From contig CAJXBR010000022.1 in the NCBI GenBank assembly GCA_913051755.1, positions 1-9,126 of the forward strand: a stretch of 9,126 bases of DNA. The letters run 5' to 3'. Under the pieces are notes generated by a model, which made no database searches, was not told the origin of the DNA, and saw nothing but the letters and a program-made list of their open reading frames with translations. This stretch comes from an uncultured Flavobacteriaceae bacterium (lineage in GTDB: Bacteria; Bacteroidota; Bacteroidia; Flavobacteriales; Flavobacteriaceae). How positions within the stretch are numbered: position 1 is the stretch's first letter; each line of letters opens with the position of its first letter. Positions 1 through 6,376 of this stretch are shown piece by piece. A program made the translations under genes and the position numbers.

Positions 1-1346
1 GAAGGTTGATTGGCCTTTATGCTTTTCTGAATGGCGATACTGGACAGAGATAAGCCAGAAACTCCTTTTGACTTTATATTGAACTCAATGGGCTTTTCGC
101 TAACTTTCTTGTCAGTCGTCGTGGGGCTTTCGACTTCGCTATGCTCTGGTGTTGACACTTCTTCAACTGATTTATCAACCTCTCTGGCTTTGGCTGTTTC
201 TTCAAAAACTATTTCCTTTTCTTCATTGATTGTTGGTTTTCGTTCTCGTTTTACTGGGGGCTTGATGTAGGCTTTTCTCTTTTTTTTTTCGTCGTTAACA
301 GATGCAATTTGCATCAAGCAGAGTTCGACGTGTAGGCGTTGATTTTTTGAATTCTTATAACTCAGGTCACAAGAGTTGGCCAAAGCAATTGCCTTTTCAA
401 GAAAATCGAGTGATGCTTTTTCCGATTGTTCCAAAAACTTTTTCTTCGTTGCTTCACCAACTTCCAATAATTCAACAGTATCCTTATGCCTACTCATCCA
501 CAAGTCACGCAAATGGCTTGCAAGACCAACAATAAAATGATGTCCATCAAACCCCTTTGATAAGATTTTATTAAAAGACAAGATAACTTCTCTTATATTC
601 CCTTCGATTAAGTGTTTGGTGATATGCAAATAGGTTTCAAAATCGAGTATGCTCAGGTTGACCGAAACGTGTTGGGCAGTGATGGTTTCATTGGAAAAAC
701 TAACGAGCCGATCAAAAATAGAGAGGGCATCCCTCATCGCACCGTCGGCTTTTTGTGCAATCAAATGAAGCGCTTCTTCTTCAGCCTCAATGCCTTCACT
801 TTGAGCTATTTTTTGGAGATATTTTTTTGCATCAGTCACGCTAATACGCTTAAAATCATATATTTGGCAGCGTGAAAGTATGGTGGGGATAATTTTGTGT
901 TTTTCTGTTGTTGCCAGTATAAAAATGGCATGTGCAGGAGGTTCCTCTAAGGTTTTCAAAAAAGCATTGAAGGCAGCTTGTGAAAGCATGTGAACCTCAT
1001 CAATGATATATACTTTGAAGTTTCCAACTTGTGGGGGGATACGCACCTGATCGATCAGATTTCGAATATCCTCTACAGAGTTGTTGGATGCAGCATCCAA
1101 TTCAAAAATATTGAAGTCAAAATTGTTGTCATCAGCGCTCTCATCGTTTTTGGCATTGATCTTTTTGGCAAGGATTCTCGCACAGGTTGTTTTGCCCACA
1201 CCTCGGGGTCCACAAAACAATAGGGCTTGTGCAAGATGGTCAGTCGCAATTGCATTATCAAGTGTTTTGGTGATAGACTCCTGACCAACAACATCTTCAA
1301 AACGCTGTGGGCGATATTTTAAGGCCGATACCATAAAAGTTTCCAT
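1..1346 (-). CDS. dnaX: DNA polymerase III subunit gamma/tau (3' end cut by window edge)
   Basis: DnaX is the motor subunit of the clamp loader, which places the sliding clamp on DNA; its tau form also ties the loader to the polymerase and helicase. The frame is open from the ATG at 1346 to the left edge, giving 448 residues without the C-terminus. Visible parts: Walker A GPRGVGKTT (46-54), DAASNNSVEDIR sensor region (84-95), Walker B VYIIDEVHM (112-120), sensor 1 ILATTEKHK (143-151), arginine-finger SRC (158-160), then the helical domain III ending near RLHVELCLMQIASV (337-350). A charged, Lys/Glu-rich linker follows from 353, containing VSGLSLSSI (429-437), a motif I recall from Bacteroidota tau tails. 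The four-cysteine zinc module usual between Walker A and DAAS is absent; only Cys55 lies there. An A10 run (280-289) sits at the core/tail junction. A second in-frame ATG at 1334 is possible, but homologues begin with a residue or so before the VSA-KYRP segment, which favours 1346. No Shine-Dalgarno lies at normal distance. Confidence 0.96.
   Translation of the reverse strand, partial: METFMVSALKYRPQRFEDVVGQESITKTLDNAIATDHLAQALLFCGPRGVGKTTCARILAKKINAKNDESADDNNFDFNIFELDAASNNSVEDIRNLIDQVRIPPQVGNFKVYIIDEVHMLSQAAFNAFLKTLEEPPAHAIFILATTEKHKIIPTILSRCQIYDFKRISVTDAKKYLQKIAQSEGIEAEEEALHLIAQKADGAMRDALSIFDRLVSFSNETITAQHVSVNLSILDFETYLHITKHLIEGNIREVILSFNKILSKGFDGHHFIVGLASHLRDLWMSRHKDTVELLEVGEATKKKFLEQSEKASLDFLEKAIALANSCDLSYKNSKNQRLHVELCLMQIASVNDEKKKRKAYIKPPVKRERKPTINEEKEIVFEETAKAREVDKSVEEVSTPEHSEVESPTTTDKKVSEKPIEFNIKSKGVSGLSLSSIAIQKSIKANQP
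280..289 (-). promoter_or_regulatory. A10 slippery run in dnaX (candidate gamma/tau switch)
   Basis: On the coding strand codons 353-356 read GAA AAA AAA AAG: ten consecutive A followed by G. The last seven bases are A AAA AAG in the same phase as the heptamer that drives -1 frameshifting in Escherichia coli dnaX. A shift to the -1 frame (or one extra A in the mRNA) adds 18 residues and stops at TGA 225-223, giving a 374-residue protein. Loss of one A stops at TAA 253-251, giving 364 residues. Both would keep the complete AAA+ core and domain III and lack the tau tail. I see no upstream Shine-Dalgarno-like stimulator and no strong downstream hairpin, so transcriptional slippage, as known for the A9 run of Thermus thermophilus dnaX, fits better than ribosomal frameshifting. 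Whether slippage occurs is inference. Confidence 0.5.
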
Positions 1347-1351
1347 AGAAA

Positions 1352-1359
1352 CAAATATA
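1352..1359 (-). promoter_or_regulatory. Candidate -7 promoter box of dnaX
   Basis: The minus strand reads TATATTTG, a full match to the Bacteroidota -7 consensus TAnnTTTG. Its last base is only 6 nt before the A of the dnaX ATG, so a transcript started at the usual distance would have a leader of about one base or none. No convincing TTG -33 element lies 17-23 nt upstream. An AGGAGG sequence (minus strand, 1371-1366) sits 19 nt before the ATG, too far to act as a normal ribosome binding site, and would lie outside such a transcript. Confidence 0.4.
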
Positions 1360-1417
1360 TCAAAACCTCCTGGATTAACACTTGCTTGAGCGGTGTGTTT
1401 ATCAACGACAAAACTTG

Positions 1418-1425
1418 TACTTTTG
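1418..1425 (+). promoter_or_regulatory. Candidate -7 promoter box of rnpB
   Basis: TACTTTTG matches the Bacteroidota -7 consensus TAnnTTTG. It ends 5 nt before base 1430, the first base of the P1 helix of RNase P RNA, which is the spacing expected between this box and a transcription start. I see no clear TTG -33 element in 1392-1400, so the call rests on the -7 match and on agreement with the RNA 5' end. Confidence 0.5.
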
Positions 1426-1429
1426 CATG

Positions 1430-1713
1430 GCAGGCCACCTTACCGCTATACGAAAGTGTAGAGGAAAGTCCGGACACCATAGCGCAGTATAGCGGGTAAC
1501 TCCCGTCGTCCGCCGAGCGGATAGGACAAGTGCAACAGAAAGAAAGTACAGTTTGGCTGTAGTGAAATCAGGTAAACTCTATACGGTGAAACGTCAAGTA
1601 AACCAGCGTTTGAAAGAAGCGCTCTTGAGCTGGAGGGTAGACGGCTAGAACCTAACAGCAATGTTGGGTCCAGATCAATGGTAAGGCACGACAGAATCCG
1701 GCTTATGGCCTGC
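1430..1713 (+). ncRNA. rnpB: RNase P RNA, bacterial type A
   Basis: This is the catalytic RNA of ribonuclease P, which removes 5' leaders from precursor tRNAs together with the RnpA protein. The conserved 5' block GAGGAAAGTCCGGACACCAT is at 1461-1480 and the 3' block ACAGAATCCGGCTTA at 1691-1705. They form helix P4: AAG-U-CCGGA pairs with TCCGGCTT, keeping the bulged U, and the terminal pair is A-U where Escherichia coli has G-C, a compensatory change. Helix P1 closes the molecule: GCAGGCCA (1430-1437) pairs perfectly with TGGCCTGC (1706-1713). GGTAAACTCT at 1571-1580 corresponds to the L15 loop that contacts the tRNA CCA end, and AGATCAATG (1672-1680) resembles the AGATGAATG segment before the 3' core. 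Length about 284 nt. It lies divergent to dnaX and convergent to the long minus-strand array. The mature ends are inferred from P1 and may extend a base or two. Confidence 0.97.
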
Positions 1714-1720
1714 TTTTTTT
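1706..1720 (+). terminator. Likely terminator of rnpB: P1 3' strand plus T7
   Basis: The 3' strand of P1 (TGGCCTGC, 1706-1713) is followed directly by seven T residues (1714-1720) and a further T-rich stretch to 1729. The long-range P1 helix plus U tract could act as an intrinsic terminator. No compact GC hairpin is present, so efficiency is uncertain. Confidence 0.45.
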
Positions 1721-1725
1721 ATTTG

Positions 1726-1751
1726 TTTTAGACCCCATAAGGTCGCTAAAA
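1726..1751. repeat. Imperfect inverted repeat downstream of rnpB
   Basis: TTTTAGACC (1726-1734) faces GGTCGCTAAAA (1741-1751) around the loop CCATAA, pairing 6 + 3 bp with a two-base bulge. It lies between the rnpB T tract and the end of the minus-strand array. It lacks a following T run on either strand, so it is not a standard terminator. It may stabilise an RNA end, or be chance. Confidence 0.25.
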
Positions 1752-1766
1752 GTCATCATTTGCTTC

Positions 1767-1914
1767 TCACAACTCAAACACATTGCCCTCTGTACCCAAA
1801 ATATGGAAAAACTTACAATAAGGATAACTCGAGATCTGATATATGATTTCTGTTCCTACTTGACGCAATTAATCAACTTTCTTTTTCAATATTTTCAACG
1901 CTAAAATTGATCAT
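1767..1914 (-). pseudogene. Decayed C-terminal fragment of a VOC/glyoxalase-fold protein
   Basis: The spacer between WbqC and rnpB is not random in translation. From the ATG at 1914 the minus strand reads INFSVENIEKE, then breaks. After skipping one base (1878) it continues as VD, a stop (TAA 1871-1869), then LRQVGTEIIYQI and CKFFHILGTEGNVFEL before TGA at 1769-1767. Read together this resembles the second half of a VOC (glyoxalase/bleomycin-resistance) domain, where a phrase like V-DIE-E---L---G is followed by FF--DPEGN--EL; the final Glu is normally a metal ligand. One frameshift and one in-frame stop are visible, and the N-terminal half is missing because the upstream frame runs into a stop near the WbqC end. 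The family assignment rests on motif memory over about 47 residues. It could instead be chance, or a fragment of another family. Confidence 0.45.
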
Positions 1915-1915
1915 A

Positions 1916-1941
1916 AATTTTTTTATTAGGATAAAAAAATT
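1916..1941 (-). terminator. AT-only hairpin at the end of the WbqC gene
   Basis: AATTTTTTTAT (1916-1926) and ATAAAAAAATT (1931-1941) form a perfect 11-bp inverted repeat with loop TAGG, overlapping the WbqC stop codon. It ends the long minus-strand array. The stem is entirely A-T, so it would be a weak, possibly bidirectional, terminator. Confidence 0.35.
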
Positions 1942-2551
1942 ATAATAATTTCAATAAGGCAACAGTCTTTGGTCCTTCGTTAAAAAGCAAATCAAAAATA
2001 CTCAAATTGGGTATAAATCCATTTTTATCACTAAAGACTTGGGTGTATTCAAAATTTATATCAGGCTGATGGTTCTTTGCATGAATCAGATGTCTTAGAT
2101 CATCAAATTGACTTTCTTTTTCATAGATGGTTGTTGTTTTGACTGGCGTTGGGACTTGTAACAATTCACAAATCGTTTTGATGATTTCTTTGTTAAAATC
2201 GATGAGATAGTCATAAGTATTTTGATAAAGTGGTGCGATATCATCCTCGTAATATTCAAAAAAAGGGGATGACTGATATGCTGTTTTGATGGATAGCCAA
2301 TGGTTTCTTTGCCAGGGAAATGTGTTGGCAATCGATACATTATTATACTTTTGATGACCATCATACCCAAGGTGTCGAATCGGGATACTCAGCATCAGCT
2401 TTCCATTTGCAGCATGGATTTCCATGCGATTCCGATAAGTTTGTTTCTGATAGTTATCTTCAACTTCCCAAATAATTGTTTGTTCCTTACAAATCGGAAT
2501 CCAATGCGAAATTGACCCAGCATAGGCAATCGGAAGTAGGGTATGGGTCAT
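1940..2551 (-). CDS. WbqC family protein
   Basis: A 203-residue protein of the WbqC family, known from polysaccharide (O-antigen and sugar-modification) loci and widespread as a single conserved gene in Bacteroidota; its exact reaction there is not established. Typical features are YAGSISHW near the N-terminus (10-17), EVEDNYQKQTYRNR (29-42), NTFPWQRNHW (76-85), the SSPFFEYYEDDI block (94-105), and the C-terminal YTQVFSDKNGFIPNLSIFDL region (169-188) ending in LLFNEGP (188-194). No signal peptide or membrane span is visible, so it is probably cytoplasmic. Its ATG overlaps the lepB stop in an ATGA arrangement, pointing to translational coupling and a shared mRNA. It is the last intact gene of the array before the VOC remnant and convergent rnpB. 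Length is normal for the family. Confidence 0.9.
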   Translation of the reverse strand: MTHTLLPIAYAGSISHWIPICKEQTIIWEVEDNYQKQTYRNRMEIHAANGKLMLSIPIRHLGYDGHQKYNNVSIANTFPWQRNHWLSIKTAYQSSPFFEYYEDDIAPLYQNTYDYLIDFNKEIIKTICELLQVPTPVKTTTIYEKESQFDDLRHLIHAKNHQPDINFEYTQVFSDKNGFIPNLSIFDLLFNEGPKTVALLKLL

Positions 2552-4245
2552 TTTGCTATATGCCGCTTTCGGATGCGAACAAAAATTTGATAGGCGACTA
2601 TAGCTGCCAAGAAGTGCCAGCGATAGGATACAGGCTCACCATCTACATTGGTTGTGGTAAATACACGATTCCATCGAATTTCCCAGTTTGAGAACCCATC
2701 GTTTATTCCATTGATACTCATCCAAATGAAAATCGGCTTACCAACAATGTGATCTGCAGGAACAAAACCCCAAAAACGACTGTCCTCCGAACGATGACGA
2801 TTGTCTCCTATCATCCAATAATAATCCTGTGCAAAGGTGAATTCATCGACAGGTACACCACCTATCAATATCATACCATTTTCGTAGGAGAGTGTTTTCT
2901 GCTCATAATCTCGAATCAACTTTCGATACAAGGCAATGTTGTTTTTTGTCAATTTAACAGTTGCACCTTTTTTGGGCATGACAATTGGGCCAAAATTATC
3001 CTCGTTCCAATTGTAGCGAATGTCATTTGGGAAAAAGTTAGTGTTATAGGTTTTTTGCTTGTTGATGTTTCGAATCAAACTATCAAAACTGACTTCATTT
3101 TTAACTTTTTCTGCTTCATCTAGCGTGAGGAAAATTGTTTTTTGAGTTTCTCTTAGCTCCCTTACTCGTAGGCGATATCTGCGAATGATATCTGCTGGAA
3201 TTCCTTTTGCTTGTGAAATCGCAATTAGGTTATCTCCTTGTCGAATGACATTGATATTATTTGAATATAAGGCATTGAGTTGTTGTTGATTGATGTTGTT
3301 TTCAATGCGAAAACGCCTGGTTAAATCTGTGATTCCTGATTTTATGAGTTCTCGTGACGAAATCCCTTTACTGCTGTATGCAGTGTGGCCATACAGTGGT
3401 TTTGCACGATCTGGGAGTTGTGTTCTTTCGCCATTGATATGAATAATCCCATCGATGATTTCTAAAGTATCTCCTGGGATTGCCACACAACGCTTTACAT
3501 AGTTTGATTTTTTATCAATGGGCTTATCAACCCTAGCTTCTTTCTTAAAAAACTGTCGCACAGTATCTGCAGGCCAACTAAATACAACAATTTCATTTCG
3601 CTTGATGCGTTGCAGCTTTGGCAATCGCATATAGGGGATCTGCGGTTTTTTTAGATAGGATCGCACGCGCGCCAGGGGTATGGTGTCATGCACCATTGGG
3701 AATGAAATCGCTGTTTGGGGCACTCTGGCACCATAATGATACTTACTAACAAACAAAAAATCACCTGTCAGTAGTGTTTTTTCCAACGAACCAGTTGGGA
3801 TTATATAAGGTTGTATAAGGTATGTGTGAACAAAAGTTGCAATAATCACTGCAAACAAAATTGAACTAAACCATTCTCCAAAAGCAGTTTTTGGCTTTAA
3901 ACTTCTATCGCTAATATACGCAAGTCGATCATCGTAATTGAACCTGTACAGAAAAAGTCCAAGGGTTAAAATGACAAGAAAGGTGTCTAGTGTACTTCTT
4001 CTGCCAAAACTTCGGGCGGTTTCAACCCAAACAACAGGGAAGATGATCAAATTGATGATTGGCATAAAAAACATCACCACCCACCACATGGGACGATTGA
4101 TGATTTTCATCAATATCAATGCATTATAGATAGGTATGGCTGCTTGCCAAGCTTTGAATCCTGCTCGCTTATATAACTTCCATGTTCCAAAAAAGTGAAC
4201 TCCTTGGATACAGAGGATAAAAAGAAGCCATTGTGCGAATGTCAT
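2548..4245 (-). CDS. lepB: Signal peptidase I, Bacteroidota long form
   Basis: Membrane serine protease that cuts signal peptides from exported proteins. Of 565 residues, the first 150 or so form a membrane region: hydrophobic spans around 3-20, 33-48, 54-74, 87-100 and 126-145. The catalytic region starts at IIPTGSLEKTLLTGDFLFVS (148-167), with Ser153 as nucleophile by alignment to the GSM motif of Escherichia coli LepB. NYVKRCVAIPGD (248-259) supplies the general-base Lys251, and GDNRHRSEDSRFWGFVP (480-496) is the conserved box E. About 220 residues separate the Lys and GDNR boxes, much more than in Escherichia coli; a long charged insert (roughly 275-460) is usual in Bacteroidota versions. 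A last hydrophobic stretch, 542-556, precedes a basic tail. It starts 30 nt after dapB without a Shine-Dalgarno site and overlaps the WbqC start by 4 nt. Confidence 0.95.
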   Translation of the reverse strand: MTFAQWLLFILCIQGVHFFGTWKLYKRAGFKAWQAAIPIYNALILMKIINRPMWWVVMFFMPIINLIIFPVVWVETARSFGRRSTLDTFLVILTLGLFLYRFNYDDRLAYISDRSLKPKTAFGEWFSSILFAVIIATFVHTYLIQPYIIPTGSLEKTLLTGDFLFVSKYHYGARVPQTAISFPMVHDTIPLARVRSYLKKPQIPYMRLPKLQRIKRNEIVVFSWPADTVRQFFKKEARVDKPIDKKSNYVKRCVAIPGDTLEIIDGIIHINGERTQLPDRAKPLYGHTAYSSKGISSRELIKSGITDLTRRFRIENNINQQQLNALYSNNINVIRQGDNLIAISQAKGIPADIIRRYRLRVRELRETQKTIFLTLDEAEKVKNEVSFDSLIRNINKQKTYNTNFFPNDIRYNWNEDNFGPIVMPKKGATVKLTKNNIALYRKLIRDYEQKTLSYENGMILIGGVPVDEFTFAQDYYWMIGDNRHRSEDSRFWGFVPADHIVGKPIFIWMSINGINDGFSNWEIRWNRVFTTTNVDGEPVSYRWHFLAAIVAYQIFVRIRKRHIAK

Positions 4246-4275
4246 AATTAAATGAATTTATTTAGTAAGCATATA

Positions 4276-4962
4276 TTACAATTGCAGCACGTCTTGTATG
4301 CTAAAGATACCCTTTTTCCCAAGAATCCATTCAGCTGCAACAACAGCGCCCAAGGCAAACCCATGACGATTGTGAGCAGTGTGAGTAATGGATATTTCGT
4401 CTATTTCAGAATAATGGGTAACAGTGTGTGTACCAGGTACATCATCCTTTCGAACGGCACTAATCTGAATGCCCTCACCATTATCTTCTTTCAAATGCCA
4501 TTTTTGATCTGACGATGCTCCTTCGGCGAGTGTAATAGCTGTGCCACTTGGTTTATCAATTTTTTTGGTGTGATGTATTTCTTCTATGGAAATATCATAA
4601 TGAGGATGTTTTGCCATCATTTTTGCCAATTTTTTGTTGAGTTCAAAAAATAAGTTTACACCCAGGCTAAAGTTAGAAGCATAAATAAATGCACCATCGT
4701 GTTCTTGGCATAGCGATTCGATTTCCCCCAACTGATCTAGCCAACCCGTTGTGCCACAGATCACAGGGATTCCTATTTTAAGGGCATCACTGATGTTTTT
4801 GTATGCTGCACTTGGTACACTAAAATTGATTGCTACATCTGCCATGTAGGACTCATTTTCATTGTATTTATCAATTTTAGCAACAATGGTATGTCCCCTT
4901 TCCACTGCAATTTTTTCGATTGCTTTCCCCATACGGCCGTACCCAAGTAGTGCAATTTTCAT
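4276..4962 (-). CDS. dapB: 4-hydroxy-tetrahydrodipicolinate reductase
   Basis: Cytoplasmic NAD(P)H-dependent reductase of the lysine/diaminopimelate pathway, making tetrahydrodipicolinate for lysine and peptidoglycan. The nucleotide-binding loop is GYGRMG (7-12). GTTGW (70-74) is the conserved cofactor/substrate segment. EEIHHTKKIDKPSGTA (127-142) carries the catalytic His130 and His131 and Lys134, and PSGTA binds substrate. VPGTHTV (175-181) and HNRHGFALGAV (197-207) close the C-terminal domain. At 228 residues it is shorter than the roughly 270-residue Escherichia coli enzyme, a compact form common in Bacteroidota. The cofactor loop after the second beta strand is short and acidic (KIDKYNE, 29-35). 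It begins 9 nt after the DUF5683 stop and ends 30 nt before lepB. Confidence 0.96.
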   Translation of the reverse strand: MKIALLGYGRMGKAIEKIAVERGHTIVAKIDKYNENESYMADVAINFSVPSAAYKNISDALKIGIPVICGTTGWLDQLGEIESLCQEHDGAFIYASNFSLGVNLFFELNKKLAKMMAKHPHYDISIEEIHHTKKIDKPSGTAITLAEGASSDQKWHLKEDNGEGIQISAVRKDDVPGTHTVTHYSEIDEISITHTAHNRHGFALGAVVAAEWILGKKGIFSIQDVLQL

Positions 4963-4966
4963 TTCA

Positions 4967-5000
4967 CAAATTTAAAAATTGAAATTAAGACTAACCCCAA
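4967..5000 (-). promoter_or_regulatory. Possible internal promoter in front of dapB
   Basis: The minus strand has TAAATTTG (4974-4967), matching TAnnTTTG, and TTG (5000-4998) 23 nt upstream, at the edge of the spacing reported for flavobacterial promoters. The box overlaps the DUF5683 stop codon, and its last base is 5 nt before the dapB ATG, which would make the mRNA almost leaderless. In AT-rich DNA such matches occur by chance. Confidence 0.25.
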
Positions 5001-5511
5001 TATGATGATCAGCCACAACTGAGTGATAATCTATATAGGGTTTAAGACTCAAATTTTGATTGATGTTATATTGTTTGAGGTGTGCATCAATATTGGCATC
5101 AAGGATATTGAGAAAATAGGTGCCAATGATGAACAGCATCGATTGATCTCTGTACTGCTTATAAAAATTCATACCATCTACTAATCGATCATTGTCGAGA
5201 ATAATGCCTTGATACTTATCGTCAGTAAACCCTGCCAACCTTCTTTTGTAAGCATTTCTATATTGCCTAAATTTAATGTTGTTGAGATCATAGAAATAAA
5301 TTGATGCGCCAATTCCCCCATACACTATAGGGAGCTTCCAGTATCGCTTGTTATAGATTTGTCCCAAACCTGGAAAAACAGTTGAATAAAAAGCAGCTCT
5401 TGATGGTCGAAGAGGGTCATTTTCCTTTTCACTAAAGGTAGCCAACTCTTCTTTTTGTCCAAAAGTGGCAAAAGAAATAAGTACAATGAATGGTGTAAGT
5501 TTACGAATCAC
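4972..5511 (-). CDS. DUF5683 domain membrane/envelope protein
   Basis: A 179-residue protein of a Bacteroidota family of unknown function (DUF5683), recognised by the core phrases PSRAAFYSTVFPGLGQIYNK (36-55), YWKLPIVYGG (57-66), AYKRRLAGFTDD (87-98) and LNILDANIDAHL (134-145). Residues 1-18 look like a signal peptide or N-terminal membrane anchor (basic start, hydrophobic core, then FGQK). Two more hydrophobic stretches at about 60-76 and 124-138 suggest membrane insertion. The sequence ends in Phe-Asn-Phe, a terminal aromatic as often seen in outer-membrane proteins, though the protein is too small and helical to call a barrel. Its start overlaps the parB stop by 11 nt, so it is almost certainly co-transcribed and coupled with parB. 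The neighbours suggest a cell-cycle or envelope role, but no biochemical function can be read from the sequence. Confidence 0.85.
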   Translation of the reverse strand: MIRKLTPFIVLISFATFGQKEELATFSEKENDPLRPSRAAFYSTVFPGLGQIYNKRYWKLPIVYGGIGASIYFYDLNNIKFRQYRNAYKRRLAGFTDDKYQGIILDNDRLVDGMNFYKQYRDQSMLFIIGTYFLNILDANIDAHLKQYNINQNLSLKPYIDYHSVVADHHIGVSLNFNF

Positions 5512-6376
5512 TTTGGAGTCGTTTGGTCAGGGCTCTAAATTCTTTTTTAGATGAAAATGGAACGACAATTTGCCCACCTCCAGAAGAATTGAGTTGAATT
5601 CGCACTTTCTCGCCAAACATATTTTTATAGAAAGCGAGTTTACCATCTACATATGGGTTGGACACTGGCGTTTTTTTGGTGGGTGTTAAAGCATCTGTTT
5701 TTAAAAGCTTTTCAGTGGCACGCACAGACAAGCCTTTTGCTAAAATTTGTTCATAGATATTCAGTTGTTTACTTCGATCCTCAACAGTGATAAGCGCTCG
5801 CCCATGACCCATTGAAATAAATCCATCACGCATACCTGTTTGGATGATTGGATCGAGGCGAAGGAGTCGGATATAATTTGTAATTGTCGAGCGTTTTTTT
5901 CCAACACGTTCACTCAATTCTTCTTGCGTCAGTTCAATTTCATCGATCAATCGTTGATACGAGAGTGCAATCTCAATTGGATCTAGGTCTTCACGTTGGA
6001 TGTTTTCCACCAAAGCCATTTCCAGCGACTCTTGGTCGTCGGCTATACGAATGAAAGAAGGGATTGTTTGTAGCCTAATACTTTTGGCAGCTCTTAAACG
6101 CCTTTCACCAGAGACAAGTTGAAAATTATCGTTTTCAATTTTCCGAACTGTAATTGGCTGAATCACACCAAGTGCCTGAACTGATTTTGCTAGATCTTCA
6201 ATCGATTCTTCGTTAAAGTTTGTTCTTGGCTGAAATGGATTGACTTCGATTTTATCAAGTGGAAGTTCAACTACATTTCCAATAATTTCTTTTTTGCTTA
6301 CTGCAGATTTTTCTGAGTCGTCTAACAATGCAGACAACCCACGACCGAGTGCTTGGCGCTTATTTGCTTTTGCCAT
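5501..6376 (-). CDS. parB: Chromosome partitioning protein ParB (Spo0J-like)
   Basis: ParB is a CTP-dependent DNA clamp that loads at parS sites, spreads on the origin region and stimulates ParA. The 291-residue protein has the N-terminal ALGRGLSALL peptide (9-18) that contacts ParA, the ParB/sulfiredoxin-fold NTP-binding domain with NPFQPR (46-51), the CTP-binding GERRLRA (90-96) and ENIQREDL (124-131). A helix-turn-helix follows around 148-171 (LTQEELSERVGKKRSTITNY), then a linker rich in Thr and Lys (224-240) and a C-terminal dimerisation domain. Its start overlaps the end of parA by 17 nt and its stop overlaps DUF5683 by 11 nt. No parS site is visible in this window. All expected motifs are intact. 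Confidence 0.97.
   Translation of the reverse strand: MAKANKRQALGRGLSALLDDSEKSAVSKKEIIGNVVELPLDKIEVNPFQPRTNFNEESIEDLAKSVQALGVIQPITVRKIENDNFQLVSGERRLRAAKSIRLQTIPSFIRIADDQESLEMALVENIQREDLDPIEIALSYQRLIDEIELTQEELSERVGKKRSTITNYIRLLRLDPIIQTGMRDGFISMGHGRALITVEDRSKQLNIYEQILAKGLSVRATEKLLKTDALTPTKKTPVSNPYVDGKLAFYKNMFGEKVRIQLNSSGGGQIVVPFSSKKEFRALTKRLQSDS

Noticed and set aside
31..1300. Several open frames on the plus strand and one alternative minus frame across this stretch
   Set aside because: They are shadows of dnaX, whose minus-strand frame is open from 1346 to the left edge with all clamp-loader motifs in order. I also checked codon phase at 1346 and 290 and found no frameshift.
1446..1661. 71-residue minus-strand open frame
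   Set aside because: It lies entirely inside RNase P RNA on the opposite strand and has no recognisable motif.
1703..1783. 26-residue minus-strand frame starting with ATG and ending in the rnpB 3' end
   Set aside because: It is tiny, resembles nothing I know, overlaps rnpB and conflicts with the VOC remnant reading.
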